A stretch of DNA of 64,000 nt from Roseiarcus sp963709655 (GCA_963709655.1 CAVPXF010000025.1:186001-250000); one strand, 5' to 3'. Shown: positions 45,613 to 55,489, counted from the first letter of the stretch. Notes: generated by a model not told the origin, from the sequence alone. Numbers and translations: made by a program.

Positions 45613-48027
45613 ATGAAGTCGCATTACCGCGCCGTGGTGATCGGAGGCGGCGTCGTCGGCGCGTCGGTCATTTACCATCTTGCAAAGTTCGGCTGGACCG
45701 ACGTCGCCCTGGTCGAGCGCTCCGTCCTCACCGCCGGCTCGTCGTGGCACGCCGCGGGCGGTTTCCATGCGCTCAACGCCAATCCGAATATGGCTATCCT
45801 GCAAGCCTATACGATCGACCTCCTCAAGGAGATCGAGGCCGAGTCCGGCCAGGCGATCGGCATGCATATGACCGGAGGGATCCATGTCGCCTCCGCGCCC
45901 GAGCGTTGGGAATGGCTGCAAGCGAATTATCGGCGTTTCCAGGCGATCGGGATCGACGACGTGCGGCTCGTGACGCCGGACGAGATCAAGGCCGCCTGTC
46001 CCGTGATCGACATCGACGGCGTGCTCGGCGGCATGTGGGCCGACCGTGAAGGCTACGTGGATACGACCGGCACGGTCTGGGCTTACGCCAGCGCCGCCAA
46101 GAAGCGGGGCGCAGAGGTGATCGAGCACAACCGCGTCCTCGAATTGCGAGGCCGTTCGGATCAGGCCTGGGACGTCGTCACCGAAAAGGGGACGATCAGC
46201 GCCGAGCACGTGGTCAACGCCGCGGGACTATGGGCCAAGCAGGTGGGCCGCATGGTGGGACTCGAGCTGCCGGTCTCGCCGCTCGAACACCACTACCTTG
46301 TCACCGAGGCGATTCCCGAGGTCGCAGCGTTGAAGGCCGAAATGCCGATGGTCGTCGACCTCGAGGGCTATACCTATATGCGCCAGGACCAGAAGGGCAT
46401 GCTGATAGGCATCTATGAGACCAACCCGCAACACTGGTCCATGGAGGGCGCGCCGTGGGACTACGGCGTGGAGCTTCTGCAGGAAAACATCGACCGCATC
46501 GCGGGCGAGCTCGAGCTCGTCCACCGCCGCTATCCCGTCCTTGAGACCGCCGGAATCCGCAAATGGGTCAACGGCGCCTTCACCTTCTCGCCGGACGGCA
46601 ACCCGCTCGTCGGCCCGGTCGCGGGCAAGCGAGGCTACTGGCTCGCCTGCGGCGTCATGGCTGGATTCCTGCAGGGCGGCGGCGTCGGAAAAGCGCTGGC
46701 GGAATGGATGATTCTCGGCGAGCCGGCGGAGGACGCCTTCGCCCTCGACATCGCCCGCTACGGGCCCCACACGTCCAATCGCGAATATATCAGGCAGACG
46801 ACCGGCGATTTCTACGCCCGCCGCTTCGTGATGACCTATCCAAACGAACAGTTGCCGGCCGGCCGGCCGCTGAAGACCACGCCCGCCTATGACGCCATGT
46901 CGGCTGCGGGCTGCCAATGGGGCAATTCATGGGGACTCGAGACTCCGCTTTACTTCGGACCGCCCGGCTTCAAGGAGAAGCCGACGCTGAAACGCTCCAA
47001 CGCCTTCGGCCTCGTCGGGGCCGAATGCCGCGCGGTGCGCGAAAGCGCGGGTCTTCTCGATATCGCGCCGTTCTCGCGCTACGAGGTCACCGGACCGGAG
47101 GCCGAGCGCTGGCTCGATTGGATGACCGTCGCCCGGCTTCCCAAGCTAGGACGGGCGAAACTTGCGCCGATGCTGTCGGAGAGCGGCCAGCTCAAGGGCG
47201 ACCTGACGATCGTCAACTGGGGCGACGGGACATACTGGATCGAAGGCTCCTACTATTTGCGCTCCTGGCACATGCGCTGGTTCGCCGATCATGCCCGCGC
47301 CGGCGCGATGGTGCGCGACATCTCCGACGACGTGATCGGCTTCGCGATTTCCGGGCCCGAGGCGCGCTTGCTCATCGAGCGCGTCACCCATCAGGACGTC
47401 TCGAACGCCGCCATGCCCTTGATGGCCGCTTCGGTCCTCGACGTCGGGCTGATTCGGGCGCGGATCACGCGCATTTCGGTGGTCGGCGAGCTCGGCTATG
47501 AGATCAACTGCCGCGCGCTCGAGCACGGGACGTTACGGCGCACGCTGATCGACGCGGGCCGGGACCTCGGTCTTCGCGAATACGGCTATAACGCCCTTCA
47601 CTCGCTCCGGCTCGAAAAGAGCTTCGGCGTCTGGTCGGCGGAGTTCACCCAAGCCTATACGCCCCGGATGACGGGCATGGACCGCTGGATCGCCTGGGAC
47701 AAGGGCGAATTCGTCGGCAGGACGGCGGCTCTCGCCGAACGCGACGGCCCGCCGCCCTCTCGTCAGCTCGCGACGCTGGAAATCGACGCGTTCGACGCGG
47801 ACGCTTCGGGCTACGAGCCGGTCTGGCGTGATGGCCGCAAAGTCGGCTTTGTCACCTCGGGCGGCTACGGTCATACAATTCGCAAGAGCCTCGCCATGGC
47901 GCTCGTCACGCCCGAATGCGCCGCTGTCGGAGCCGAGCTTTCGGTCCACATCGTCGGCGCGGAGCGCAAGGCGCGCGTCATTCCGCCCTCCCCGTACGAT
48001 CCTGCGGGCAAGGCGATGCGGCAGTGA
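45613..48027 (+). CDS. dimethylglycine/sarcosine dehydrogenase-like FAD protein with GcvT domain
   Basis: An 804-residue two-domain protein like DMGDH/SARDH. The N-terminal DAO domain has VIGGGVVGASVIYHLAKFG (residues 9-27) and SSWHAAGGFHALNANPN, where a histidine is the usual attachment site for covalent FAD. The C-terminal GcvT/T-protein domain (from about 425) includes RESAGLLDIAPFSRYEVTGP, LTIVNWGDGTYW and GELGYEINC, where folate accepts the one-carbon unit. It removes N-methyl groups from glycine derivatives. Start ATG at 45613. The TetR gene starts at its stop codon (GTGA). Confidence 0.92.
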   Translation: MKSHYRAVVIGGGVVGASVIYHLAKFGWTDVALVERSVLTAGSSWHAAGGFHALNANPNMAILQAYTIDLLKEIEAESGQAIGMHMTGGIHVASAPERWEWLQANYRRFQAIGIDDVRLVTPDEIKAACPVIDIDGVLGGMWADREGYVDTTGTVWAYASAAKKRGAEVIEHNRVLELRGRSDQAWDVVTEKGTISAEHVVNAAGLWAKQVGRMVGLELPVSPLEHHYLVTEAIPEVAALKAEMPMVVDLEGYTYMRQDQKGMLIGIYETNPQHWSMEGAPWDYGVELLQENIDRIAGELELVHRRYPVLETAGIRKWVNGAFTFSPDGNPLVGPVAGKRGYWLACGVMAGFLQGGGVGKALAEWMILGEPAEDAFALDIARYGPHTSNREYIRQTTGDFYARRFVMTYPNEQLPAGRPLKTTPAYDAMSAAGCQWGNSWGLETPLYFGPPGFKEKPTLKRSNAFGLVGAECRAVRESAGLLDIAPFSRYEVTGPEAERWLDWMTVARLPKLGRAKLAPMLSESGQLKGDLTIVNWGDGTYWIEGSYYLRSWHMRWFADHARAGAMVRDISDDVIGFAISGPEARLLIERVTHQDVSNAAMPLMAASVLDVGLIRARITRISVVGELGYEINCRALEHGTLRRTLIDAGRDLGLREYGYNALHSLRLEKSFGVWSAEFTQAYTPRMTGMDRWIAWDKGEFVGRTAALAERDGPPPSRQLATLEIDAFDADASGYEPVWRDGRKVGFVTSGGYGHTIRKSLAMALVTPECAAVGAELSVHIVGAERKARVIPPSPYDPAGKAMRQ

Positions 48028-48686
48028 CCGCACTGCCGCGGCTCGGCCATGGCGGCGGCGCCAAGGTCACGCGCGACGAGTGGCTCGACCTCGCCCTCGC
48101 GTTGCTCGCGCGTCAGGGGGTCGGCGCCATCACCGTGCTCGATCTCAGCGAGCGGCTCGGCGTGTCCCGGTCGAGCTTCTACTGGCATTACCGCAACCGC
48201 GACGGCCTTATCGATGGGCTGCTGGAGCGCTGGGACGGCCTCAACACCCGCTCGATCGTTCAGCAGGCCGAAGCGCCGGCCGCGACGATCATCGAAGCGG
48301 TGCTCAACATTTTCCGCTGCTGGGTGGACGCTGCGCTGTTCAGCCCGCGCCTCGACTTGGCGGTGCGCGAATGGGCGCGTCGCTCCGAGCCCGTCCGCCA
48401 GCTGCTCGACCGTTCGGACAAGGCCCGCATGACCGCGATCGAAGCGATGTTCCGCCGGCATGGCTACCCGCCCGACGATGCGCTGGTGCGGGCGCGCGTT
48501 CTCTATACGATGGAGATTGGCTAATACGCCCTCAACATCAGGGAACCGATCGAGGCGCGCCTCGCGCTCGCGCCGCATTATCTTGAGATATTCACCGGCG
48601 TACGCCCGAGCGAGGGCGAGCTCCCCGCTTTCCGGACCTACGCCCTGCGCCACGGCGGCGCCAAGGATTTTGACGGCCAGCCATGA
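48024..48686 (+). pseudogene. TetR family regulator with premature stop
   Basis: The GTG at 48024 overlaps the stop of the dehydrogenase gene. The N-terminal helix-turn-helix is plain: ITVLDLSERLGVSRSSFYWHYRNRDGLID. The frame stops with TAA at 48522-48524 in YTMEIG-stop-YALNIREP, where TAC would restore YTMEIGYYALNIREP; translation then continues in frame to 48686, adding about 54 residues that complete the family. A single C-to-A change is enough. The C-terminal dimer domain is therefore lost. The following gene starts in an ATGA overlap with the readthrough stop, which shows the original operon structure. Confidence 0.85.
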
Positions 48687-49935
48687 CCTCTCGCTATTCC
48701 GCTCTGACCATCCTGCGCGAGGGCCTTGGCGGCCATAAGGGTTGGCCGCAGGCCTGGCGCAAGGCGAAGCCGCAGCCGGCTTACGATTTCGTTGTTGTTG
48801 GCGGAGGCGGTCACGGTTCGGCCACCGCCTATTGTCTGGCCGAGTCGCACGGGCGCAGGCGCATCGCCTTGATCGAGAAAGCTTACGTCGGCGGCGGCAA
48901 CACCGGCCGCAACACGACGGTTGTCCGCTCGAACTATTTCTATCCCGAGTCGGTCGCGCTCTACGATCTGGCCCTCGGCCTCTACGAGGGCCTGTCGCGC
49001 CAGCTGAACTTCAACGCCATGCTGAGCCAGCGCGGCATTCTCGACGTCGCGCACCCGCCGGCACAGATGGGAGATCGCCGCGCGCCTCGTCAACGCCATG
49101 CAGCTCAACGGCGTCGACGCCGAGCTCTGGGGTCCCGACGAGATCCGCAAGCGCCTGCCTCAGATGACCCAGTCGCTGAACTCGCGCTATCTGCCGAACG
49201 GCGGTGCCTGGCATCCGCGCGGCGGCACCGCGCGTCATGCTGCGGTCGCCTAGGGCTATGCCCGCGCCGCCAACAAACTCGGGGTCGACATTGTTCGAAA
49301 ATTGCAAAGTCACCGCCTTCGTCATGCAAAACGGGGCCTGTGTCGGGGTTGAGACCACGCAAGGCGAAATCCGCGCCGAGGCTGTCGGCTTCAAGGTCGC
49401 CGGCCACTCGTCTGAGCTCATGGCGAAAGCGGGGGCCAAGCTGCCGATTCATTCTTACGCGCAGGCGATGGTGAGCGAGCCGATGAAGCCTCGTCTCGAC
49501 ATCGTGCTCCTGCATCTCGGCACCGGCGCGTAGGTCAGCCACTCGGACAAGGGCGAACTCGTGTTCGGCGCCGGGCTCGACCGCGTTCTCTCCTACGGCC
49601 AGCGCGGCAATCCGTTGACGCAGGAGATCGTCGTCTCCGGCCTCACCGAGATGTTCCCCGCCTTCGGCCAATTGAAGCTTATGCGGCAATGGGCCTGCAT
49701 CGTCGACGTCGTCCTCAATTCGTCGCCGATCATCGGACCGGCTCTGGTCCCGGGGATTGTTCTCAATTGCGGCTGGGGAACCGGGGGGTTCAAGGCGATT
49801 CCCGCCGGCGGGACGCTGCTCGCTCACCTCATCGCGACCGGGACCCATCACCCGATCAGCCGCCCGTTCGACCTCGACCGCTTTCGGACCGGCCGCCTGA
49901 TCGACGAGGCCGCCGGCTCCGGCATCGCGCATTAA
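48683..49935 (+). pseudogene. sarcosine oxidase beta subunit-like FAD oxidoreductase, decayed
   Basis: The N-terminus (AYDFVVVGGGGHGSATAYCLA, GGGNTGRNTTVVRSNYF) is that of SoxB-type sarcosine oxidases. After about 49055 the conserved sequence continues in another frame (LVNAMQLNGVDAELWGPDEI, then AWHPRGGTARHAA), then TAG at 49252, and another frame shift near 49295 (VTAFVMQNGACVGVE), then TAG at 49531 followed by VSHSDKGELVFGAGLDR and GIVLNCGWGTGGFKAIP. So at least two frameshifts and two nonsense codons are present: a true pseudogene. It once ran in an operon with the dehydrogenase and TetR. Confidence 0.9.
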
Positions 49936-49984
49936 ACGAGGCCGTCGTCCCACCGCCGCTCCCTTCGCCTTGGCCCGCGTCCGG

Positions 49985-50206
49985 CCCCATTTCCGCGTCA
50001 CCTGCTCGGGCAAGCTCTATCTGTGCCTTGGACACGAAGATGGCGTCGACCTTCGCAAACCGCTGCGGCTCGCACGGAGCGACGATCTCTTGCTTGGCCA
50101 ACTGCAGACAGCGATCTTGCGAAAGCCGAAGGGTCACGACTTCGCGATGGCTCGGCGCGTCGGGATTTCGACAGCCCAGCGCGGCATGAGCGTCACTGGA
50201 GGGTGA
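49985..50206 (+). pseudogene. moaA: moaA (GTP 3',8-cyclase), 3' fragment
   Basis: The frame encodes FRVTCSGKLYLCLGHEDGVDLRKPLR, with LQTAILRKPKGHDFAMARRV and the terminal RGMSVTGG, which match the C-terminal region and GG tail of MoaA; the second iron-sulfur cluster site (CSGKLYLC) is visible. The radical SAM domain and its CxxxCxxC are missing. It is a stub of about 73 residues directly after the sarcosine oxidase pseudogene. Confidence 0.8.
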
Positions 50207-50989
50207 GCAATTTCGACCATAACGGATACAAAGCTCGAGGTCCCTTGGGTCACCCCCCGCAACGCCGCTCCGACGATCTTGGTTGATCACGTAAGGTCCA
50301 GTCGCAACGTTTGATCTCGTGGGACGAACGCCCGCACCGGGCGGTCTCTTCGCTGACAGGCTCTGGTTTGTACGCCCGCTCTTTCGCTTGTTTCCTTCGT
50401 CCAGCACATCGTCGCGTCCGCCAGCGCCCTAGCCTGTTGGCGACATTCGTCGGACTTGAACGCCAAGACCCGTCTGACCGGTCGATGCGGGAGGCGGCCT
50501 CGCGAGCCTCGGTCTTGCGAGCAACGTAGAGCGGCGTGCGCTGGCGCAACTACGAGGCGTCCTTCGACATCCCAGGTCTTCGCCTGGATCAAGTCCGGGA
50601 GGTCAGGATGAGGGTCTTGCGATGACAACGTCACGCATCGCCCAGCTCGGTCGTTGCGCTGTAACCGCAAGCCTGTCCTCATTCGGCCAAAATCCTCGTC
50701 CGTGACGGCGACGCCCTATTTGGTCGAGGATCGCTTCGACCGTATGGGCACGAGCGGCCGCACGCTCGCCGGACGCTGCTCTTGCGGCGCTGTTGGCTAA
50801 GCGGCGGCGGACGAACTCCTCTGCGCCGCAAACAGTCACGGCTCAAACGGCGCGCCCGACCGGCGCACGACCGGCGCCGCTTTCAAGCCGTCGCCGGCAT
50901 CGAGCGAGTGAAGCTCGCGGTCACGGGCGGCGCCGACGACATTTGCGATTTGGCGACGGCAACGCACACGACGCGCACCGTAAAGTGGC
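50207..50989. other. long stretch without recognisable gene, probably decayed sequence
   Basis: Nothing in the six frames is convincing: frames are short, have arginine and alanine bias and no domain. Reading on the minus strand gives no transposase or integrase motif I recognise. Located between moaA and GFA fragments, it is most likely degraded gene sequence. Confidence 0.5.
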
Positions 50990-51157
50990 GCCCTTCTCTA
51001 TTCGCTGGTCCGCGACGGCGCTTTTGTCCATGTCGCCATGGCAACGCTCGTCGACGCTCCAACGATTACGACGCATCCCGTCTTCGTCGGCTCGAAGGCG
51101 CCCTGGTTCACGATCACGAACGGCCTGCAGTTCGAAGAGCATGACGTCGCCTCGTGA
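50990..51157 (+). pseudogene. GFA (CENP-V/GFA) family protein, C-terminal fragment
   Basis: This frame has no start codon and reads ALLYSLVRDGAFVHVAMATL and, further on, PVFVGSKAPWFTITNGLQFEE to TGA at 51155-51157. The SKAPWFTIT segment and the preceding LYSLVRDG match the last part of GFA-domain proteins, so about 55 residues remain. The zinc-binding CxCGxVRY part is missing and a stop (TAA) precedes the fragment. It is a gene remnant. Confidence 0.6.
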
Positions 51158-51320
51158 CGCGTCGATCGATAGCGCGCCGCTAACCCAGCCGTGCAAGCCG
51201 CGAGGCGCGCTTCACAGTTCAACCGGTCGGCGCCGGACGTTGATGGCCGGTGGGGCGCTATGTCGCATCGTAACCCGGTAAAATAGGCAGACTTTGAGCA
51301 CGGGTTCAGGCGCGCTCAAA

Positions 51321-51908
51321 ATGCAGTACCGGATCGAGTTTCTCGACAACGAGAACAGGATCGTTCGGGTCATGCACGCCGAAGCCCGCAGCAACGCGAT
51401 CGCGCTGCTGCTTGTTATCGAAAAAAGCTGGCCGCCTGACGCCGCGACGGCGCGCGCGATCGATAGGCATGGACGGTGCGGACCTTCCGTCTCCCGGCCT
51501 CAGGCAAAGTCCAGGCCTCAAAGGGCGCCGCGGATCTACAGCCTTTTGCTTTTAGGTCGGACCAAAGCGGGCGATTGGCGTCTCCGTAGATTCACCCAAA
51601 AGCAGAAAGCTTTGGACATCGCGCAGCGCCCGCAATCCTGGCCCGCACGAATGAAAAGGGGCCGAAGCGAACTCCGGCCCCACTTTCAGAGAGCGATCAC
51701 GGCTAGCCTTATCGAGATGCTCGTGATCAGAAGGCTATGCCCGTGGACTGCTCCAATGCGACAGAGCATTTCAGATCGCGGCGTCGGGGGTTTGATCCAG
51801 GTCAACGGGAGCTCTGTTTGGCCCTTATTCAGCCGACGAGCGGCTTCCGTCACGGCCGTCGCCGATCGTCAGGCGCTCGGGGCTGGAGCCGTACGGGCTT
51901 GGCGATGA
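51321..51908 (+). CDS. hypothetical protein, boundaries uncertain
   Basis: The ATG at 51321 opens a frame whose first 60 residues look genuine (MQYRIEFLDNENRIVRVMHA, LLVIEKSWPPDAATARAIDR). Small proteins beginning this way are known in Hyphomicrobiales, usually ending soon after a GRCGPSVSRP-like segment, which is present here. The remaining 130 residues are low-complexity and have a terminator-like hairpin inside, so a shorter original gene followed by a lost stop codon is possible. Function unknown. Confidence 0.4.
   Translation: MQYRIEFLDNENRIVRVMHAEARSNAIALLLVIEKSWPPDAATARAIDRHGRCGPSVSRPQAKSRPQRAPRIYSLLLLGRTKAGDWRLRRFTQKQKALDIAQRPQSWPARMKRGRSELRPHFQRAITASLIEMLVIRRLCPWTAPMRQSISDRGVGGLIQVNGSSVWPLFSRRAASVTAVADRQALGAGAVRAWR
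51654..51681 (-). terminator. candidate terminator (minus strand)
   Basis: GGGGCCG (51658-51664) and CGGCCCC (51675-51681) pair around a 10-base loop. On the minus strand the stem is followed by TTTTC. It could end transcription of the small gene at 51869-52066. Confidence 0.5.
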
Positions 51909-52066
51909 AAGACGATAGGACCTTCTGCGCCTGAATGCCGCTGACGTGCTTTCCGATTGGACGCAAGCGTGGCCTGGATCCTCGCCTGAGCCGCCTCAGT
52001 CGCAGCGTCGAGCGCTTTGACCCACGTCAATCGGGCTTCGTATCTCTCCAAATCCTGCTTGGTCAT
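51869..52066 (-). CDS. small hypothetical protein
   Basis: A 65-residue protein beginning MTKQDLERYEARLTWVKALD, an amphipathic helix pair, then a basic tail. The start is chosen because GGGAGG lies 8 bases upstream of the ATG at 52066. No domain is recognised. It runs opposite to the following sugar operon. Confidence 0.45.
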   Translation of the reverse strand: MTKQDLERYEARLTWVKALDAATEAAQARIQATLASNRKARQRHSGAEGPIVFHRQARTAPAPSA

Positions 52067-52337
52067 CTGTATTCCCTCCCAAACAGTTAAACCCCGTTGC
52101 AATGTGTGGTTTTGGGCCGCACGCGCTTGGCGGACACCCTTGAGAGGCGCAAGTCCGTGGCCGGCGAGACCAATCGGGACTCGCTAGAGCCCGCGCCCGG
52201 TACAGGAGCCTATGGACCTTTGCCTGTACCCGCCCTCCCTCTACGTTTCCGCCTTCTACCGCGATCGTGTCAACCAATCTCCGCGCGTTGATTGAGGCTG
52301 GCCGCCGCGCTTTTTGCCGGTATGGACGCCCGATCCC
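52067..52337. other. intergenic stretch, no gene seen
   Basis: The stretch contains no convincing frame. The region 52180-52290 has short inverted patches only. Downstream of it begins the promoter of the sugar ABC operon. Confidence 0.45.
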
Positions 52338-52421
52338 TTGTCAGAAGCAATTTTCGGGCGTACCCATCAACTGGGAAAAGCTTTTCCCACCGAAGAAACC
52401 AAACGAGAAAAGCTATTCCTG
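52338..52421 (+). promoter_or_regulatory. promoter with LacI-type operators for the sugar ABC operon
   Basis: TTGTCA (52338-52343) and TACCCA (52361-52366) are spaced by 17 bases. The perfect 18-base palindrome TGGGAAAAGCTTTTCCCA (52372-52389) covers the predicted start of transcription. A weaker copy CGAGAAAAGCTATTCCTG lies at 52404-52421; the centres are 32 bases apart, about three helical turns. A LacI-family palindrome has an AAAAGCTTTT-like CG/GC centre, and the operon encodes a LacI regulator at its end. Confidence 0.75.
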
Positions 52422-52460
52422 AGGGAACGCGAAAATCCAGTCTGTTCAAGGAGGAAGCTC

Positions 52461-53708
52461 ATGCTCAATCGGAAATCCTGGGTCGCGCTCGCCTGCGCCC
52501 TCGTCGGATCGACGGCGCTCGCGGGCGGCGCGGCGGCCGACACCATGACCATGTGGGTGAGGGCCAGCGGAACCAATGCAGCCGCCCATCTGATCGATCT
52601 CTGGAACTCCACCCATCCCGACAAGATCGAGCTGACCACCATTCCCGACAACCAGATGGTGACCAAGCTCGCCACCGGCGTCCAGGCCGGCGAGGTCCCT
52701 GATCTCGTCTCGTTCGACCTCATCTACATGCCGGATTTCATGAAGGCGGGCTTCCTCGTCGACCTGACCGCCGACCTCAAGGCCGATCCGAATTACGCCG
52801 GCGTCGCTCAAGCCTACAAGGACATCGCGACTTACGAAGGCAAGCTCTACGGCGCAGGCTTCACCCCGGACGTCTCGATCCTCGTCTGGAACAAGGACCT
52901 GTTCAAGAAGGCCGGGCTCGATCCCGAAAAGCCTCCGCGCACCATCGGCGAGATCCATGAGGACGCCAAGAAGATCCGAGCGCTCGGCGGCGACATTTAC
53001 GGCTTTTATTTCTCCGGCGCCTGCCCCGGCTGCAACATCTTCACCTCCTCGCCGATGATGGTGGCCGCCGGATCGAAAATCCTGCCCGCCAACGGCAAGG
53101 ACGACGCGCTGACCGGCGAGGGCGTCAAGGACGTGCTGGAAGCGTTCAAGGAGATGTGGAACGAGGGCCTCATCCCGAAGAGCGCCCAGGCCGACAACGG
53201 CGCGAACTTCACCAGCGAGTTCATGACGGGCAAGATCGGCGTCCAGGGCACCGGCGGCTTCCTGCTCTCCGAGCTCAAGAAGAATGCGCCGAACCTCGAT
53301 TTCGGCGTCACCTTCCTGCCGGGTGCGAAAGAGGGCCAAGTTTCGTCCTTCGTCGGCGGCGACGTGGTCGCCATTCCCATGGGCTCGAAGCATGTCCCGC
53401 TCGCCAAGAAATTCATCGCCTGGGAGTTGACCGACGAGGCGCAGCTCGAGGGCCTGGCCAAGAACAACATCCTCCCGTCGCGCCCCGCGCTCGCCGACAA
53501 CAAGTATTTCGCCGCGGATCCGCGCGTCGTCGTCACCGCCAAGGCGCTCGGCATCGGCTACGTGCCGTGGGTCTACCATTTCGCCGACATGGTGAACTCG
53601 GATTCGAGCCCATGGATCAACATGTTCCAGCGCGCGATCTTCGATGGCGATGTCGACGGGGCGATCGTCGAGGCGCGCCAGAAGATGAAAGAGATCGCTG
53701 GCGAATAA
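52461..53708 (+). CDS. carbohydrate ABC transporter substrate-binding protein (family 1)
   Basis: A 415-residue exported binding protein. The signal peptide (SWVALACALVGSTALAGGAAA) precedes DTMTMWVRASGTNAAAHLIDLWN and PDNQMVTKLATGVQAGEVPDLVSFD, the family 1 solute-binding signature; KLYGAGFTPDVSILVWNKDLF forms the hinge. It collects a sugar, perhaps an arabino-oligosaccharide given the enzyme at the end of the locus. AAGGAGGAAGCTC precedes the ATG at 52461. The two permeases follow after 21 bases. Confidence 0.94.
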   Translation: MLNRKSWVALACALVGSTALAGGAAADTMTMWVRASGTNAAAHLIDLWNSTHPDKIELTTIPDNQMVTKLATGVQAGEVPDLVSFDLIYMPDFMKAGFLVDLTADLKADPNYAGVAQAYKDIATYEGKLYGAGFTPDVSILVWNKDLFKKAGLDPEKPPRTIGEIHEDAKKIRALGGDIYGFYFSGACPGCNIFTSSPMMVAAGSKILPANGKDDALTGEGVKDVLEAFKEMWNEGLIPKSAQADNGANFTSEFMTGKIGVQGTGGFLLSELKKNAPNLDFGVTFLPGAKEGQVSSFVGGDVVAIPMGSKHVPLAKKFIAWELTDEAQLEGLAKNNILPSRPALADNKYFAADPRVVVTAKALGIGYVPWVYHFADMVNSDSSPWINMFQRAIFDGDVDGAIVEARQKMKEIAGE

Positions 53709-53729
53709 AGGCGCCCCGGGGGCCTCAAC

Positions 53730-54611
53730 ATGGCGCGCGCGCGATCAAGAGGACAAGGACAGGGCTGGCTCTTTCTCATGCCGGCGCTCATGTTCGTCGC
53801 CCTTTTTGTGCTTGCGCCGCTCTGGCAGCTTGCGGCGATGTCGTTGACCGACCGCTCGCTGCTCGGCGGGGGCCGGTTCATCGGGCTCGCCAATTACGCG
53901 AGGATCTGGAACGACTTCGGCTTCTGGCGCGCGCTCCTCTTCACCTTCAAGTACACCGTCGTCCTGACGCCGATCCTGATGGGCCTCGGCTTTGCGCTGG
54001 CGCTGCTCGTCGTCGACAACACGCCGCTCAAGCGCGCCACGCGCACGATCGTGTTCCTGCCGGTCGTCATCGGCCTGGCGAGTTCGAGTCTCCTGTGGTT
54101 CTGGTTGTTCGACGAGCAGGTCGGCCTGTTCAACAAACTCCTGGTCGACCTGCACGTCCTCCGAGAGCCGATCGTCTGGTTCGTCAGCGCCGATCTCGCC
54201 TTCTGGGCTGTGGTGATCGCAATCACCTGGAAGGTCGTCGGCTTCGGCATGGTGTTGTTCGTCTCGGGGATCCAGACGATCAATCTGGACATTCTCGAGG
54301 CCGCCGTCGTCGACGGCGCCGGCTATTGGTCGCGCGTGCGGCTGATCATCTTGCCGCTCTGCCGGCGGATCATCCTCTTGGCCACGCTCGTCAGCGCCAT
54401 CGGCTCGATGCTCGCCTTCGACCAGTTCTACATCATGACGTCCGGCGGTCCGCGCGGAGAGACCTTCACCGCCGTCTACTGGATCTACCAGAACTCGTTC
54501 ATCTCGTTCCGGCTCGGCTACGGGGCGGCGCTGTCGATCGTGCTGATGCTGATCATCCTCGCCCTGTCGACCCTGCAGATCGCGCTTACGGCCCGCGGAG
54601 AGGTCGAATGA
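53730..54611 (+). CDS. carbohydrate ABC transporter permease (MalF/UgpA type)
   Basis: A 293-residue permease of six helices. The EAA loop reads DILEAAVVDGAGYWSRVRLIILPL, with the conserved EAA-G. QFYIMTSGGPRGET is the MTGGGP-like segment. Its stop overlaps the ATG of the next permease, so both are made in equal amounts. Confidence 0.93.
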   Translation: MARARSRGQGQGWLFLMPALMFVALFVLAPLWQLAAMSLTDRSLLGGGRFIGLANYARIWNDFGFWRALLFTFKYTVVLTPILMGLGFALALLVVDNTPLKRATRTIVFLPVVIGLASSSLLWFWLFDEQVGLFNKLLVDLHVLREPIVWFVSADLAFWAVVIAITWKVVGFGMVLFVSGIQTINLDILEAAVVDGAGYWSRVRLIILPLCRRIILLATLVSAIGSMLAFDQFYIMTSGGPRGETFTAVYWIYQNSFISFRLGYGAALSIVLMLIILALSTLQIALTARGEVE

Positions 54612-55489
54612 CCGGGGCCATCGCCGCCGTCGCGGCGCCGCTTTCCGCGCGGCGCAAGCGCATCGCCCCGCCGGCAATGCTCGCGGGCGCCGCCTGCGTC
54701 GTAGTGATCGTGGTCATGGGCGCGCCGCTCGCGCTGTCCTTTCTGGCTTCGATCAAGACGCCGGCCGACGCCTCCGCCGTTCCGCCGCACTATCTGCCGC
54801 ACGCGCTAAGCTTCGACAACTATCTGAAGGTGATCAATTTCGGGGAGGGGCTTGCGACCTATGTCGCCAATTCCGGCCTCGTCGCGCTCATCACGATCGC
54901 CGCCTGCATCGCGCTCGCCGCGCCCGCCGGCTACGGCCTCGCGCGCTTCACGATGCGCGGTAAGGAGATCGCGTTCCTCGTCCTGCTCGCGCCGATCATG
55001 ATCCCCTACCAGGCCCTGCTGACGCCGCTCTATCTCGACTTCGCCAAGGTCGGGCTGGTCAATTCCCGAGTCGGTCTGGCGATCGTCCACACCATCCTGC
55101 AGCTGCCATTCTCGATCTACCTCATGCGCAACAGTTTCGAGGCCATCCCGCGCGAGATCGAGGAAGCCGCGATGCTCGACGGCTGCTCCGCCTTTCGGCG
55201 GCTGACCCATATCTTCCTGCCGCTGGCGGCGCCGGCGATCGTCACAGTCGCCCTCTTCGCCTTCATCGCCTCCTGGAACGAGTTTCTCGCCGCGCTCATC
55301 TTCATGAACCGGGAATCCTCCTTCACCGTGCCGATCCTTCTGGTCAGCGTGCAGATCGGCCACCATGGCGCGGTCGACTGGGGCGCGCTGCAGGCGAGCA
55401 TCATCATCGCCATCGTGCCATGCCTTGCGGTCTATTTGGCGCTGCAGCGCTACTATATCTCCGGGCTGCTTTCGGGCGGGGTGAAATGA
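54608..55489 (+). CDS. carbohydrate ABC transporter permease (MalG type)
   Basis: A 293-residue permease. The EAA loop is EIEEAAMLDGCSAFRRLTHIFLPL and the C-terminus LQRYYISGLLSGGVK is typical of MalG-type partners. The ATG at 54608 overlaps the stop of the first permease. The longer frame upstream is antisense-free noise across the previous gene. No ATPase gene is in the locus, so an ATPase from another locus must serve it. Confidence 0.93.
   Translation: MTGAIAAVAAPLSARRKRIAPPAMLAGAACVVVIVVMGAPLALSFLASIKTPADASAVPPHYLPHALSFDNYLKVINFGEGLATYVANSGLVALITIAACIALAAPAGYGLARFTMRGKEIAFLVLLAPIMIPYQALLTPLYLDFAKVGLVNSRVGLAIVHTILQLPFSIYLMRNSFEAIPREIEEAAMLDGCSAFRRLTHIFLPLAAPAIVTVALFAFIASWNEFLAALIFMNRESSFTVPILLVSVQIGHHGAVDWGALQASIIIAIVPCLAVYLALQRYYISGLLSGGVK

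Noticed and set aside
51700..51800. tRNA-like sequence with a GGTTTGATCC segment
   Set aside because: No acceptor or anticodon stem could be formed around it.
53156..55489. 777-residue frame ending with the second permease
   Set aside because: Only the last 293 residues are a permease; the upstream part is a shadow of the binding protein and first permease genes.
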